The notes under the pieces were generated by a model. That model was not told where the DNA came from, ran no database searches, and worked only from the letters and a program-made list of their open reading frames with translations. A stretch of 64,000 bases of DNA from Homarus americanus (taxonomy: Eukaryota; Arthropoda; Malacostraca; Decapoda; Nephropidae), in the NCBI RefSeq assembly GCF_018991925.1, contig NW_024737042.1, forward strand, positions 20,150,795 through 20,214,794. Reading direction: 5' to 3'. Positions 1 through 13,242 of this stretch are shown piece by piece; the stretch's first letter is position 1; each line of letters starts with the position of its first letter. A program made the translations under genes and the position numbers.

Positions 1-1295
<1,295 letters not shown>

Positions 1296-2375
1296 ATGAA
1301 GGAATACCTTGTCACCCAATTCCCCAAGGGTATTTCCCCCAATAGAGCTCTGTCACTTCCTGGCGTTCACAGAGCAAGAACAGTTTATAAGGATGGTGCA
1401 CAACTTAGTAGGATCATCATTGTTTGGAAAAGGAAGGAGCCACCTCCTGAGGAATACCGCTTCTTCGGCAGCATGCACGGTACCCCTAGTAACATCAGTT
1501 GGTGGACTCTTCCCCCTGTGGTGTGCTACAACTGCTTCGGGGTCAATCACGTGGCGAAATACTGTCACAAGACAGCCACCTGCGGCTTCTGCGCAGGAAT
1601 GCACAGCACGAGGAGCTGCCCCACCAAGGAAGCTGCCTCTCGGGAGGGGAGAGAGCAGGACCCCCCACCTGGGTGGCAGTGTACCAGATGCAAGAAGGAG
1701 GGTATGACGGTCTGGCACCCAGGTTGCCCTGGGAGCCTGCCTCCACCCACAATAGCGGTCACACTCAGTGACACCAACGGCAACTCTGCCGGGTCGCCTC
1801 CATCGCCTGAAATCAACAGCTACACCTCCCCACCCAGGAGGCAGTGTTCCAGGTGCAGGAAGGAGGGTGTGAAAGACTGCCACCCAGGTTGTCCTAGGAG
1901 GCCGCCTCCACCCACAAAAGCGGTCCCACTCAGTGATGCCAATAGCAACACTGCGGGATCGCCTACAGCGCCTGAAATCAACAGCAACACCTCCCCACCC
2001 AGGGGGTAGTGTCCCAGGTCCAGGGAGGAGGGTGTGACGGCCTGGCACCACAGTTGTCCTGGGAGGTCGCCTCCACCCACAATAGTGGTCCCACTCAATG
2101 ATGCCAACACGGCCGGATCGCCTCCACCACCTGAAGTCAACAGGCACAGTGACTCTCCTTCATTAGCCAATGCAGGTCAGGATAAAGCCTGCCAAGTAAG
2201 TGTACCAGTGAACAATGGCAGTGATAGTGTTAGTGGAGCCTCTGAAGGAGCTGGTGCCTTGAGGGTGAGTAGCCAGAGCGAGACCGATAGTGATGGAAGC
2301 ATGAATGGGGAGAATGAGCCCCAGACTGCCAGCGTGGTCTCTTTAATAACCACAGGTCTGAAGGTCTGTCCATGA
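1296..2375 (+). pseudogene. LINE ORF1, gag-like RNA-binding protein
   Basis: The first 237 codons hold two adjacent knuckles: C77-x2-C80-x4-H85-x4-C90 and C96-x2-C99-x3-H103-x4-C108. They are preceded by a segment (VTQFPKGISP) typical of LINE gag-like ORF1 proteins, which bind the element RNA. After the knuckles come nearly three copies of a 165-bp unit, each with a CxxC...HPxC cluster and a proline-rich linker. The third unit begins with TAG where the other two have CAG, so the frame stops at 2009; the rest of the unit is readable at 2034-2375 in another frame. The ATG at 1296 is the first in frame, but the original start may lie upstream. Confidence 0.8.
1676..2160 (+). repeat. 165-bp tandem repeat inside ORF1
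   Basis: Units begin at about 1676, 1841 and 2006, exactly 165 bp apart (55 codons), and differ by scattered substitutions. Each codes for a zinc-ribbon-like cluster followed by a Pro/Ser/Thr-rich linker. Confidence 0.85.
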
Positions 2376-2531
2376 CCCTGCCTTTTTTCCAATGTATACC
2401 TTGGAGGAACTCTTGGGACTAATGAAAGAACCTGTGTATAAAAATCCTACTGGAATAAGGGCCGTGATCTATGAAGCCAACGCGCGACTATCTATACTAA
2501 ATTCAAGGTGGGACGAGTAACATGAACGCTT

Positions 2532-5500
2532 AGGTTCATTTCATGGAACATCCGGAGTGTTAACCACAGAATTAATGACCTACAATGGTTTGTTAAGGTT
2601 TTTAACATTGATGTAATTGGTTTACAAGAACCTTACACTTCCAGCACCCAGAAGAAAGTTGCACCCAGGATAGCTGGGTTTACAGCTTATAATAGTGGAG
2701 CAAGAAGTGGCCTGCTCACTTATGTAAAGAATGGTCTGGTCTGTAAATGGAATAAAACTCACAATGATGAAAGTATTCACTATCAACAATTTACAGTAAA
2801 GACAGCAAACAGTCAATTTTCGCTGTATAATATTTATATTCGGTGTAATGAGCTGCGAGCGGACGTGTTACCAAAGCCATCAGGTAACAATGCTATGCTG
2901 TGTATAGGTGACTTTAACTCTCGCCACACTGTCCTCGGTGATGTCCAGTGTAACTCTAATGAGAGGGTGTTCGTGAATTACATCAATAATCATAATATCA
3001 CTGTACAGTATACGACACAGACAAAGTGACACATCTGATGGGGGGCAGACTTGATTATGTGATTGGGTATAACCTAGTAAACAGTAATGTCAAGGCTAAG
3101 GTCATCTCAGACCACCTAGTCAGTGATCATTATGCAATACTTACTGAATACACTGTTGCTGATATCAAGTGTGAACCCCATCCTAAGCTCAGAATTAACA
3201 TCCCAGATAATCTTAAACTGCACTTCAAGGCCTCCATCCACAGATGGTATGCTGGATATACACCTGGGTCAGTGGATGAATTTTGCTGTGATCTTGTAAA
3301 TGTCATTACCACATACTATACCACCTGGGTTAAGTCAAGGAGGAAGGGGGGCAGCACTAAACCACCTCTGTGGACACATGACCCCATCCTCACCAAAGGA
3401 GAGAAGGTAAAACAGCTTGCCAACACTTAAAAGCAAAATAAAACTAGTGATAACCTCTTGGCATTCCTCAAAGCTAACAGAGAATTTCGTGAACTCAAAG
3501 ATCAGGTGAGAAACACCTATTGGGAACAATTCTTACAGGGGATTAATAGAACAACCACTCTAGCAAAAGTGTGGAACAAAATTAGAGCCATTACCAAGTC
3601 ACCCACCCCAATCCAGCTTCATCACAGCCCTGCAGAATATGCTGACATGCTATTAGACCAATGGTCTAGTGTATCACAAATCACTTCCCTGCCTCCTGAC
3701 ATACAGCAATATCTTAAAACCACACACATTAATAGGGGTTTCAATATTGAAATAGCCTGTTCCTCACCAGACCTTACCGACCAGTTTCCTATAACGCACC
3801 AAGAACTAACAACAGCACTAATGAAAGGTGAGTCATCCTCCCCTGGTGAGGATGGCATAACCTATAACACCCTGAGATTGTTGAATGAGATCCCTAACCA
3901 TCCACTGCTTGACCTGTATCAAATGAGCCTCACACAGGGTATTCTGCTTAAGACATGGACTCATGGAAACATAGTACCAATCCCTAAAGCTAATTCTCCA
4001 AACTTCAGGCCAATTTCACTTACATCCTGTATGTGTAAAGTCCTTGAAAGAGTTGTTCTAAACCGTCTCATGTGTCAAGTCAAAGACAAACTCGCCCCTA
4101 ATCTGTACGGGTTCATGCCCGGGCGTAGCACACAGACATGCTTTGCAGAATATCTTGTTCACTCAAAAGATGAGACACAAACAACCTTCATAGACCTTAA
4201 ATCAGCCTCTGATGTAGCTAATAGAGACATTATACTTGAGCAACTAGCTAATTTTGGCATCCAAGGTAACCTCCTGACATGGATAAAGGGTTATCTGTCC
4301 AACAGGTTTGCCAGTGTTCTGTTTAGGGGAGTTAAACGTGCCAGAATGAGATCATTTGAGCTTGGCACGCCTCAGGGTGGAGTGTTAAGTCCTATGTTCT
4401 TTAATATACTGATGCACAAGCTTATTGCTGACATTCCAGTTCAGCCAAATGAGGCCGTAATATGCTATGCTGATGATATCTGCATTATGACAGACCAAAC
4501 TCAGGCTCCAAGCCTTGCTGGATGTATTTGCTCGGAGGACTGTGGAATGTGGTCTCATAATATCTGTTGCGAAGACGAGGGTCGTCAATCCTCGTCCTGC
4601 TCACCCTCTGCCTCTTGACTTTAACATTAACAGAATGCCCTTGGAACGATGAAGCTCCTATAAATATCTTGCAATTTGTGTGAATGATGCAAACTTTGTC
4701 AGCAACCTTTGTGCCAAACTAATGCAGCGCATTAAACCCCTTAGAACCCTTGTTGGCAAGGGCTATGGAATTAATATCACCTATGCTCGTACTTTCTATC
4801 TTCACTTCATTTGTTCTGTAGTTGACTATCATGCTCTCCATCTTGTGACTATTCTGCCTAAACAATTCAACAGCCTTGAGGTAGTGCAAAATGAAGCCAT
4901 GCCCATCATTCTAGGTTGCCCAAAATCAACCAGAATTGTAAACATGAGGAAACGGCTCGGACTGCCCCCCCCCCACCCTATTAGAGAGGATAGCTCTACT
5001 TAATACCATGCTCTGTGTCAAAGTTTTGAAGAACAATGGTTCCCAAACTACAGCTCAAACTGAGTTGATGTTTTATCTAAGTAATCCCGACTATCTCGCT
5101 AACCTTCCACAAAAGACTCTATTTTGGGCGTGGCTTCATAAAAGTGTTGCAGATCTCTTGAAACTGAATGTCCCAATCACCCCAGATGAACCTATAATGC
5201 CATTCCTCCTTGGCTGGATATATCAGTTCCTATTAATTACACTCCTGTTGGTAGTAAATAAATGTTAAACACCGATGTGGTGAGATGTGTCACACTAGAA
5301 ACGATCAACAGACACATAGAGAGTATTAAATCAAGTAAATGTTATGCTTTTACTGATGGTTCTGTGCAGACAAATACAGGTAGAATAGGCTGTGCAATTG
5401 TAATATATAAAGAAAAAAGATGATAGTGCCAAACAAGCAAAGGCTGAACAACTGGACCAGCACAACACAAACTAAACTAACTGGAATCTACTTCGCCACA

Positions 5501-6122
5501 GACTACCTTAAAGAAAATGGAGGTGGGGTGATATTCTGTGACTCTCAAGTGCTTTGAAATCAATGAACAGCCCGTCAGGCTCTACAGTATGTCTAAAGTT
5601 GTATGTGATATTAAAAGGAATGTGATAACTGCCAATGAGAACAACTTTCGTATCGAATTTGTGTGGATCCCGTCCCATGTTGGAATGAGGTATCATGACC
5701 GTGCTGAGAGACTGGCCACTGAGGCATGTAAAAAAGAAAATGTTGACCGTGACCTTGGCCTGTCCAATGCTGTAATTAAAAGCATTGAAGTCAGAATCAT
5801 GAACTCTGTTCTAGAAGAAGTGAGAAATGCAGAGAGATCTGGCAGTTGTAGCATTAGTAAATATGACAAATTTTGTGACAAGAGCTACCGGTATGGCCAG
5901 CATAAGGACCGAACCAGACAATGTGACGTAGTCGTGGCCAGAATTAGGCTAGGATTCAGACACATCTGGCAAGTTAGTAACGCTGTACCCATACCGGAAC
6001 ACTCATTATGTAAACTTTGTGATAAACCTTTAAAGCATACACTGGAACACTATATTATTGAATGCAACACTGTCAAAGACTTCAGGCCACCTGACTTATT
6101 ACATCTTGAACTTTGTAATTAG
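2532..6122 (+). pseudogene. LINE ORF2: endonuclease, reverse transcriptase, RNase H
   Basis: Endonuclease: ISWNIRSVN and GLQEPYT (catalytic Glu) near 2540-2635, GDFNSRH near 2910, and after a frameshift the SDH motif near 3105. RT: SSSPGEDGITYNTLR, PNFRPISLTS, GTPQGGVLSP and CYADDICIM between 3830 and 4490; the block A motif has a Ser where Phe is usual (SASDVAN). Another frameshift follows at about 4510, and the thumb continues at 4680-5003 and 5008-5268. RNase H: FTDGS near 5350, CDSQ near 5538 in a shifted frame, WIPSHVGM near 5665. The C-terminal cluster is C-x2-C...H-x4-C near 6010-6065. The product would nick DNA and reverse-transcribe the element RNA; this copy cannot. Confidence 0.88.
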
Positions 6123-6194
6123 TACATTGAATCGGGGGTGCTTGAGGACATTCTTGCTGTTTATCCCAAATTTGCTAGCTCACACTGATTAGTC

Positions 6195-6640
6195 TTCTCT
6201 TTAGAATATGACTCCAATGTATGTGAACCACTGACCTATATATATTGCTAATGAATATGATGTATTTCTTTCTTTCTTTGTGTACGAACCTCTGTCCTGC
6301 ATGGCAGTGAACAGTGACATTACTCACATGAATCTGACCTCTATATAGTGTCAATGAATATGATGCATTTCTTTGTGTACGGACCTCTGTCCTGTATGGC
6401 AGTGAAGAGTGACATTACCCAAATGAATCTGACCTATATATACATATACTGTCAATGAATATGATGCATTTCTTTGTGTACGAACCTCTGTCCTGCATGG
6501 CAGTGAACAGTGACATTACCCACATGAATCTGACCTCTATACATATATAGCTGTTAATGTATATGTTTTATTTCTTTGTGTATGAACCTCTGTCCTGCGT
6601 GGCAGTTAGAAGTGATACCACCCTCTGTGTCAAGACCTGA
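6195..6640 (+). repeat. about 102-bp tandem repeat in the LINE 3' region
   Basis: Units start near 6253, 6356, 6457 and 6559 (spacing 103, 101, 102). Each has GTACGAACCTCTGTCCTGCA, then TGGCAGTGAACAGTGACATT, then a TATATA stretch. The last unit is truncated and runs into the terminal sequence AATAAATTTGTTAAACTAAA. Confidence 0.9.
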
Positions 6641-6703
6641 CTGAATTACTCAGAATAGGCAAACTGTACTACAAGCTTTGCCAATAAATTTGTTAAACTA
6701 AAA

Positions 6704-7445
6704 TCTCTTTCCCTCCTCTTCCTTCCCGTTTCTCCTCCTCTCCCTGTCCTCTCACTCTCCAGCCCCTTATCCCTCTCTCCCTGTTCCCTCTCTCTCCTTT
6801 TCCTGCTCCTTCCACTTCTTCGCCCTGTCCACTCCTCATCATTGTTTCATCCCTTCCCCTTCCTTCGTCCTTCCACACTAGTCAAATATTTTTTTCTATT
6901 TAAGTCTGGTTCTTAATAATACCACTGATTATGTAAATTCTATTTTTCACTTTAGACTGGGTCAAAATTTTATACAAACTCTTCTTAATCAATTAATGTT
7001 TTTTTCTTCTTCGTGAGTTTTACTCGCTCAAATGAAAAGAGTCATAAGAGTATATGGAGAGTGTGGACTGCCCCTGGGAAGGTGTGACCATGTCTCCCCA
7101 GCTGGAGGAAAGAAGGGAGGATCCTGGGATCCTGGTGGTGGTGGTCGTGGCGGTGAGGCCGCACCTTCTCCTATTGTCTCAGGGCCAACGACCGCCTCAC
7201 CACAACTTGTATTTGTTCATGGCGGGTATGGTCGCTAACTCAGACGATTGTATCCACTTAAAATTCATTTCCTATTTAAATTCCTGCCACGAAATTGATT
7301 ACACAGGTTGTTTGTTGATGTGGCTAACAGGATATTAGAGGTGATGGCTCAGAAGTGGTGTAGGAAGACTTCTAAATTCGCAGTTTTAATACTTCATGGA
7401 AACGTTCCGCTCCAGGCATTCGGCCAGGCCGGTCATGTGGACCTG

Positions 7446-7447
<2 letters not shown>
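6704..7447. other. unassigned DNA with a pyrimidine-rich tract
   Basis: 6703-6875 is strongly C/T-rich on the plus strand. 7040-7240 is GC-richer with GGTGGTGGTGGTCGTGG repeats. No protein family is recognisable in either. Confidence 0.5.
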
Positions 7448-7478
<31 letters not shown>

Positions 7479-7482
7479 TGTA
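7448..7482. repeat. (CG)n(TG)n microsatellite
   Basis: A CG run followed by a TG run lies immediately upstream of the truncated LINE. The LINE sequence starts at its edge. Confidence 0.9.
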
Positions 7483-7483
7483 G

Positions 7484-8765
7484 TCAAATTGCTGGAAGCA
7501 ATAATTTCAAACTCTATTCGAAATCACCTGGAGGAGCACAAGTTGATGAATGATTCACAAAAAGATCACAAGTGGGCGTTCATATATCATTTAACATTCT
7601 TTTCAACTGTTTTCGAATCAGTGGATGACGGGCAAGATTATGATGTGGTATACGTTGACTTTAGCAAGGCCTTCGACAGAGTCACCCACGAAAGACTAAT
7701 ACGAAAAGAGTAGGCTCATGGAATTGGAGGAGATAATATAAAATGAATTAGGGTGAGGTTACAGGACAGGAAACAGTGAGTAAGCATTAACGGCACTAAA
7801 TCCGACTGGGGTAACGTCACTTGTGTAGTACACTAAGGCTCAGTACTTGGACATTACTATTTACTTTATACATAAACGACATAGATAATAGGCGTAGACA
7901 GCAACATAAGTAAATTTGCTGACGACACTAAAATAGGGCGTGTAATTGAATCTGACGAGGAGTCCGCAAAACTACAGGAAGATCTAAACAAATTTTTCGC
8001 AAGGTCTGAAAAATGGCAAATGAAATTCAATGTGAAAAAATGTAAAGTACTCAGTATAGGAGATGTAAACAGAGAAACCAGATACCAGATGAACAACGAT
8101 GCCATAGAGAAATCCAACTGTGAGAAAGATTCAGGAGTAATGATAAGTAGGAATCTTAAACCAAACCAACAATGTGTATGTGCTCGAAACAAGGCTAACA
8201 AAGTTCTTGGGTTCATACAAAGAAGTGTTAGTTATAAAACTACCAAGTTTATCCTAAAACTATATCTTGAGCTTGTGAGACCTCCCTTGGATTAGGCGGT
8301 TCAGTTCTGGTCACCGTACTACAGAATGAATATAGAATCTCTAGAAAGAATTCAGAGGAAAATGACAACACTAATCCCGGGCATTAGGAACCTTGAGTAC
8401 AGAGACAGGTTAAAGCGTATAAATTTGCACTCCCTCGAGAGACGTAGAGTGAGAGGCGATATGATAGAGGTGTATAAATGGAACTCAAGGCTAAACAGAG
8501 GTGATATAACAATGGTACTGAAACTATCCAACCAGGAGCGAACTCGTAGCAAAGGTTTTAAATTAGTCAAATTTAGATATAGGCGCGAGATAGGTAACAA
8601 GTTACCAAACATCATCTTTAACTCGATTACGCTGGATAGCATCAAACATACAGTAAGTGGATGGAAATATGAGTGATAGGGATTGAGTGTAAACGGGGAT
8701 TCCCAATATGCGCCAATAGGCCCTTTGCAGTTCCCTCCATTCTTGTGTTACTGTGTTCTTGTGTG
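7484..8765 (+). mobile_element. CR1-type LINE, subfamily A, 5'-truncated
   Basis: Reading starts inside RT with KLLEAIISNSIRNHL, followed by VYVDFSKAFDRVTHERL, FADDTKIG (the usual catalytic box), KWQMKFNVKKCKVLSIG and the C-terminal SLERIQRKMT and SLERRRVRGDMIEVYKW blocks, up to about 8676. In-frame stops and small indels (for example near 7710, 7740-7880 and 8293) break it. The 3' UTR contains CCAATAGGCCC and a degraded CATTCTTGTGTTACTGTGTT tail that corresponds to the TTCTTATG octamers of the copy at 50.4 kb. It shares family with 50438-53195 and 57830-59318. Confidence 0.88.
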
Positions 8766-8927
8766 TGTGTCACTGTTGGAGTGAATATGATGTGTAAGAA
8801 TGTGCTAGAGGTATTTATATATCTATTTAATGATTTGTTAGTTATACGGTATCTTATTTGTTTCACTCAGCTGGACACTCATAACGAATAAAATACAGTA
8901 TAGTGTATCTTTTTATACAGTTCATGA

Positions 8928-8931
<4 letters not shown>

Positions 8932-8986
<55 letters not shown>
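8932..8986. repeat. (TC)n microsatellite
   Basis: An uninterrupted CT dinucleotide run of about 55 bp. Confidence 0.97.
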
Positions 8987-8992
<6 letters not shown>

Positions 8993-9127
8993 ATATTTTC
9001 CTCACTTTACTGTCATCACAGCACACACACACACTCCTTTATACCTCACCTGACAAATTCCTCCCCTCACTGTGAAAAAACCATAAAACCTTATTCCTAC
9101 AATGACGTAAGCAGGTTGTCCACCCCG

Positions 9128-10357
9128 CTACACTGTTTCATACCACTACACTGTCTTATACCACTAACTGTCTTATACCACTAACTGTCTTATACAACTA
9201 CACTGTCTTATACCACTAACTGTCTTATACAACTACACTCTCTTATACCACTACACTGTCTTATACCACTACACTGTCTTATACAGCTACACTGTCTTAT
9301 ACCACTACACTGTCTTATACAACTACACTGTCTTATACCACTACACTGTCTTATACCACTACACTGTCTTATACAACTACACTGTCTTATACCACTACAC
9401 TGTCTTATACCACTACACTGTCTTATACAACTACACTGTCTTATACCACTAACTGTCTTATACAACTACACTGTCTCTATACCACTAACTGTCTTATACA
9501 CACTGTCTACACCACTACACTGTCTTATACCACTACACTGTCTTATACCACTACACTGTCTTATACCACTACACTGTCTTATACCACTACACTGTCTTAT
9601 ACCACTACACTGTCTTATACCACTACACTGTCTTATACCACTACACTGTCTTATACCACTACACTGTCTTATACCACTACACTGTCTTATACCACTACAC
9701 TGTCTTATACAACTACACTGTCTTATACCACTACACTGTCTTATACCACTACACTGTCTTATACTACACTGTCTTATACCACTACACTGTCTTATACCAC
9801 TACACTGTCTTATACCACTACACTGTCTTATACCACTACACTGTCTTATACCACTACACTGTCTTATACCACTACACTGTCTTATACCACTACACTGTCT
9901 TATACCACTACACTGTCTTATACCACTACACTGTCTTATACCACTACACTGTCTTATACCACTACACTGTCTTATACAACTACACTGTCTTATACCACTA
10001 CACTGTCTTATACCACTACACTGTCTTATACCACTACACTGTCTTATACCACTACACTGTCTTATACCACTACACTGTCTTATACACACTACACTGTCTT
10101 ATACCACTACACTGTCTTATACCACTACACTGTCTTATACCACTACTGTCTTATACAACTACACTGTCTTATACCACTACACTGTCTTATACCACTACAC
10201 TGTCTTATACCACTACACTGTCTTATACCACTACACTGTCTTATATACTACACATCTTATACCACTGTCTTATACCACTACACTGTCTTATACCACTACA
10301 CTGTATTATACCACTACACTGTCTTATACCACTACACTGTATACAACTACACTGTCT
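9128..10357. repeat. 18-bp minisatellite, first block
   Basis: The unit is CTGTCTTATACCACTACA, present in roughly 65-70 copies with CCA/CAA variants and a few shortened units. As 18 is a multiple of three, the minus strand reads as an endless Gly-Ile-Arg-Gln-Cys-Ser repeat; I regard this as arithmetic, not coding. Confidence 0.97.
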
Positions 10358-10488
10358 GGGGGAGAAGTTTTTGTGTCTTTGTTTCTAGTCAGTAGCTCAT
10401 GTTACTGCCTGTCGGTGTTGCTCTTAGCACAACACTTCCTCCTGTTGACAACTGGATACACTTGACTATTATAGCATCAGAGAGGAAC
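10358..10488. other. non-repetitive island inside the minisatellite
   Basis: About 130 bp without the 18-bp unit, starting GGGGGAGAAGTTTTTGTGTC and ending near GAGAGGAACTAA. Repeat units resume directly after it. No coding or RNA signature is visible. Confidence 0.8.
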
Positions 10489-11070
10489 TAACTGTCTTAT
10501 ACAACTACACTGTCTTATACCACTACACTGTCTTATACCACTACACTGTCTTATACCACTACACTGTCTTATACCACTACACTGTCTTATACCACTACAC
10601 TGTCTTATACAACTACACTGTCCTATACCACTACACTGTCTTATGCCACTACACTGTCTTATACCACTACACTGTCTTATACCACTACACTGTCTTATAC
10701 ACTACAATGTCTTATACCACTACACTGTCTTATACAACTACACTGTCTTATACCACTACACTGTCTTATACCACTACACTGTCTTATACCACTACACTGT
10801 CTTATACCACTACACTGTCTTATACAACTACACTGTCTTATACAACTACACTGTCTTATACCACTACACTGTCTTATACCACTACACTGTCTTATGCCAC
10901 TACACTGTCTTATACCACTACACTGTCTTATACAACTACACTGTCTTATACCACTACACTGTCTTATACCACTACACTGTCTTATGCCACTACACCGTCT
11001 TATACCACTACACTGTCTTGTACCATTACACTATTCATACCACTACACTGTCTTATGCTACTAAACTGCT
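10489..11070. repeat. 18-bp minisatellite, second block
   Basis: The same unit as 9128-10357, about 30 copies, more degenerate at the right end where a CR1-B copy begins. Confidence 0.96.
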
Positions 11071-11073
11071 CAT

Positions 11074-12232
11074 GAGAACATAAGAAAATAAGGAGTCTGC
11101 AATAGGCCGGTTGGCCTGTGCATGGCAGCTCCTGTCGAGAGTTACTACCACTCACTATCATCCATGAATCTATCTAGCCTCCTTTTGAAACTTTCCAGAG
11201 TTCCCGCACTTACTACAAAGTTGCTAAGCTTGTTCCACTCGTCCACCACCCTATTTGTGAACCAGTTTCTTCCTATCTCCCTCCTAAACCTAAACTTATC
11301 CAACTTGAATCCGTTGCTCCGAGTCCTATCCTGCTCGGATATTATAAGAACTTTATCTATATCCCCTTTATTGATTCCTTTCACCCACTTAAATACTTCT
11401 ATCATATCTCCCCGCACTCTTCGTCTTTCTAGGGAATGCAAGTTAAGTTTCTTTAACCTATCCTGATATGGAAGGTTTCTAAGTCCCGGAATCATTTTTG
11501 TCATTCTTCGCTGCACCGACTCTAGTGAATTTATATCCATTCTATAATAGGGGCATCAGAACTGAACCGCATAATCGAGGTGCGGCCTAACTAGCGCAAG
11601 ATATAGTTGCAATAAGACCTCTGCACTCTTGTTACTTACACTTCTAGATATAAAGCCCAATACTCTGTTTGCCTTATTTCGAACATTAACGCACTGTTTT
11701 CTAGGCCGTAGGTCCGGGCTTACAAGTACCCCTAGGTCTCTTTCACAAGTCGACTTCTCTAGCTTGATGTTGTTAAGGCTGTATACATTATAAGTATTTT
11801 TCTTCCAATATTAAGTACGCTGCACTTGCTGGTGTTGAATTTCATTTGCCATTTTTCAGACCACCCCTGCAGTTTATTTAGATCCTCCTGTAATGCATTT
11901 GCATCCTGCCCTGAATTAATCTGCCGCCCTATTTTGGTGTCATCCGCAAACTTGCTTATGTCACTGCTGATCCCAGTATCTAGTTTGTTTATGTAGATTA
12001 TGAACAAGAGTGGGCCTAGTACTGACCCCTGGGGAACCCCACTGGTTACACGGCCCCACTCAGATTTAACACCATCTACGCTGACCCTCTGCGTAATATC
12101 GGTGAGCCATGATTTTATCCAATTTAAAACTTTCCCCTCGATACCATGAGCCTTAATTTTTCTCAGAAGCCTCTGATGCGGTACTCTGTCAAATGATTTG
12201 CTAAAGTCTAAGTAAATAACATCGTATTCTTA
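11074..12232 (-). mobile_element. CR1-type LINE, subfamily B, 5'-truncated
   Basis: The minus strand reads from the RT palm to the 3' tail: a damaged SKSFDRVPHQRLL block near 12200, GVPQGSVLGPLLFIIYINKL and FADDTKIGRQI near 11930-12030, KWQMKFNTSKCSVLNIG, and a C-terminal region at 11145-11540 (SLERRRVRGDMIEVFKW, NGFKLDKFRFRREIGRNWF). The 3' UTR holds GCCAACCGGCCTATTGCAGA and ends in TTATTTTCTTATGTTCTCA, the octamer tail. It splits the 18-bp minisatellite, which resumes at 12233. Subfamily B differs from A in its 3' UTR and several RT residues. Related copies: 24281-24686, 59325-60470 and 61330-61378. Confidence 0.88.
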
Positions 12233-12349
12233 TGTTTCATTCCACTATACTGCTTTGATCCACTACACTGTTTCATACCACTACACTGTTTCATATCACT
12301 ACACTGTATCATACCACTAGACTGTTCATACCACTTCACCCTATCATGC
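12233..12349. repeat. minisatellite relic left of the gypsy block
   Basis: Degenerate CACTACACTGTTTCATACCA units, a variant of the 18-bp repeat. It is cut on the left by CR1-B and on the right by the LTR starting at 12350. Similar relic units lie right of the gypsy block at 25331-25470. Confidence 0.85.
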
Positions 12350-13159
12350 TGTTAAGCATGGCGTAATATACAGTGGTGCGTTACATTGGGCATAGTGAAA
12401 TATTTTTTAGGCATGTTACCCCAACTTATGTAAATAGACTATTTATGTGTAATTATGTGTGAGCAGGGCTGGTATTTGATACACAAAAAATTTTCTGTAT
12501 GTTTGTATGTAGGTATTTTTGCAGCCTAATGTGGGAGTTGTTTAATATTAGTGCTAGGTTTGTAGTCCACCTGGAATATGGAGCCTTATTAGTCATTGGC
12601 TGACCTTGGAGGTGGAAGGATGTTTGGGTTGTCAGTGGTGGATACCTTTTACAGTCGGGTTTAATTGAGTATTAAATCATAAGTGCTGCTCTATTATTAT
12701 TTATTGTTTGTAAAGTGCAATCAATAGTGAGGTTATTAAGTAGTTTATTGTTTATTTACTGTGCATATATTAGTGGTTTATTAAGGATTAAGTTTATTCC
12801 TTATTCTCTTGATTTAATTTGTCTTTTCATGATGTAACCTGCTCACTTATTATGGTAAACTTTTATTATTAAATTTTATTTAACTTTTCGTGATGTGTAT
12901 AATTCAAAACCTTTACTCCTGAACTGTTGTGATAAAGAGGGCTGTGTTCGAACCCATGACGCACAATTCCGTCCTTATTTGTGTTTGTAAATTGCACATT
13001 TAACATTGTTGTCGTGTATTGAAGTTATTTTAAATTTTAAGTGACAAATATAAAGGACTAAGATGTGTCGAGTTGCCAATTTTTTTTTTTTGTGTCATAT
13101 GCGCCCTCATTATTATATTATCTCTAACGTAATTCAAGTTGCTAAGTTATGGCAAAACA
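12350..13159 (+). repeat. 5' LTR of the plus-strand gypsy copy
   Basis: 810 bp beginning TGTTAAGC and ending GGCAAAACA, so it has TG...CA ends. The inverted partner is 24067-25216, and a 109-bp 3' piece of the same LTR recurs at 25222-25330. After the LTR comes AAATGGGGGCCTATG, whose TGG could start a primer-binding site, but I cannot name the tRNA. No clear target duplication is visible. Confidence 0.88.
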
Positions 13160-13242
13160 AAATGGGGGCCTATGTCCGGGAGACTTTTGTTAGAATTAAG
13201 TAAAATTAAGTTAAAATCAGTTAAAATCATCAGGATTGAAGT

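Larger units (their letters stand above)
1296..6703 (+). mobile_element. non-LTR retrotransposon with gag-like ORF1, APE, RT and RNase H
   Basis: In order: an ORF1 with CCHC zinc knuckles, an apurinic-type endonuclease, a reverse transcriptase with the YADD box, an RNase H and a C-terminal CCHC-like motif, then a tandem-repeat 3' region ending in AATAAATTTGTTAAACTAAA. APE plus RNase H places it with the I-group of LINEs; I do not assign a clade. At least five frameshifts or stops break the coding region, so this copy is dead. The 5' boundary is uncertain. Related copies are at 34125-34379 (3' tail only) and 45200-46757 (minus strand, 5' truncated). Confidence 0.88.

Noticed and set aside
1353..2147. 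264-codon minus-strand open frame
   Set aside because: It is antisense to the LINE ORF1, whose zinc knuckles are convincing, and its repeats mirror the 165-bp ORF1 units.
9208..10089. Long minus-strand open frames with a Gly-Ile-Arg-Gln-Cys-Ser repeat
   Set aside because: The 18-bp unit is a multiple of three and lacks a stop in that frame. No start context, no non-repeat domain and length tied to unit number point to a non-coding minisatellite.
9128..11070. CRISPR-like regular repeat
   Set aside because: There are no unique spacers. The unit is a simple 18-bp tandem repeat in a eukaryotic context.
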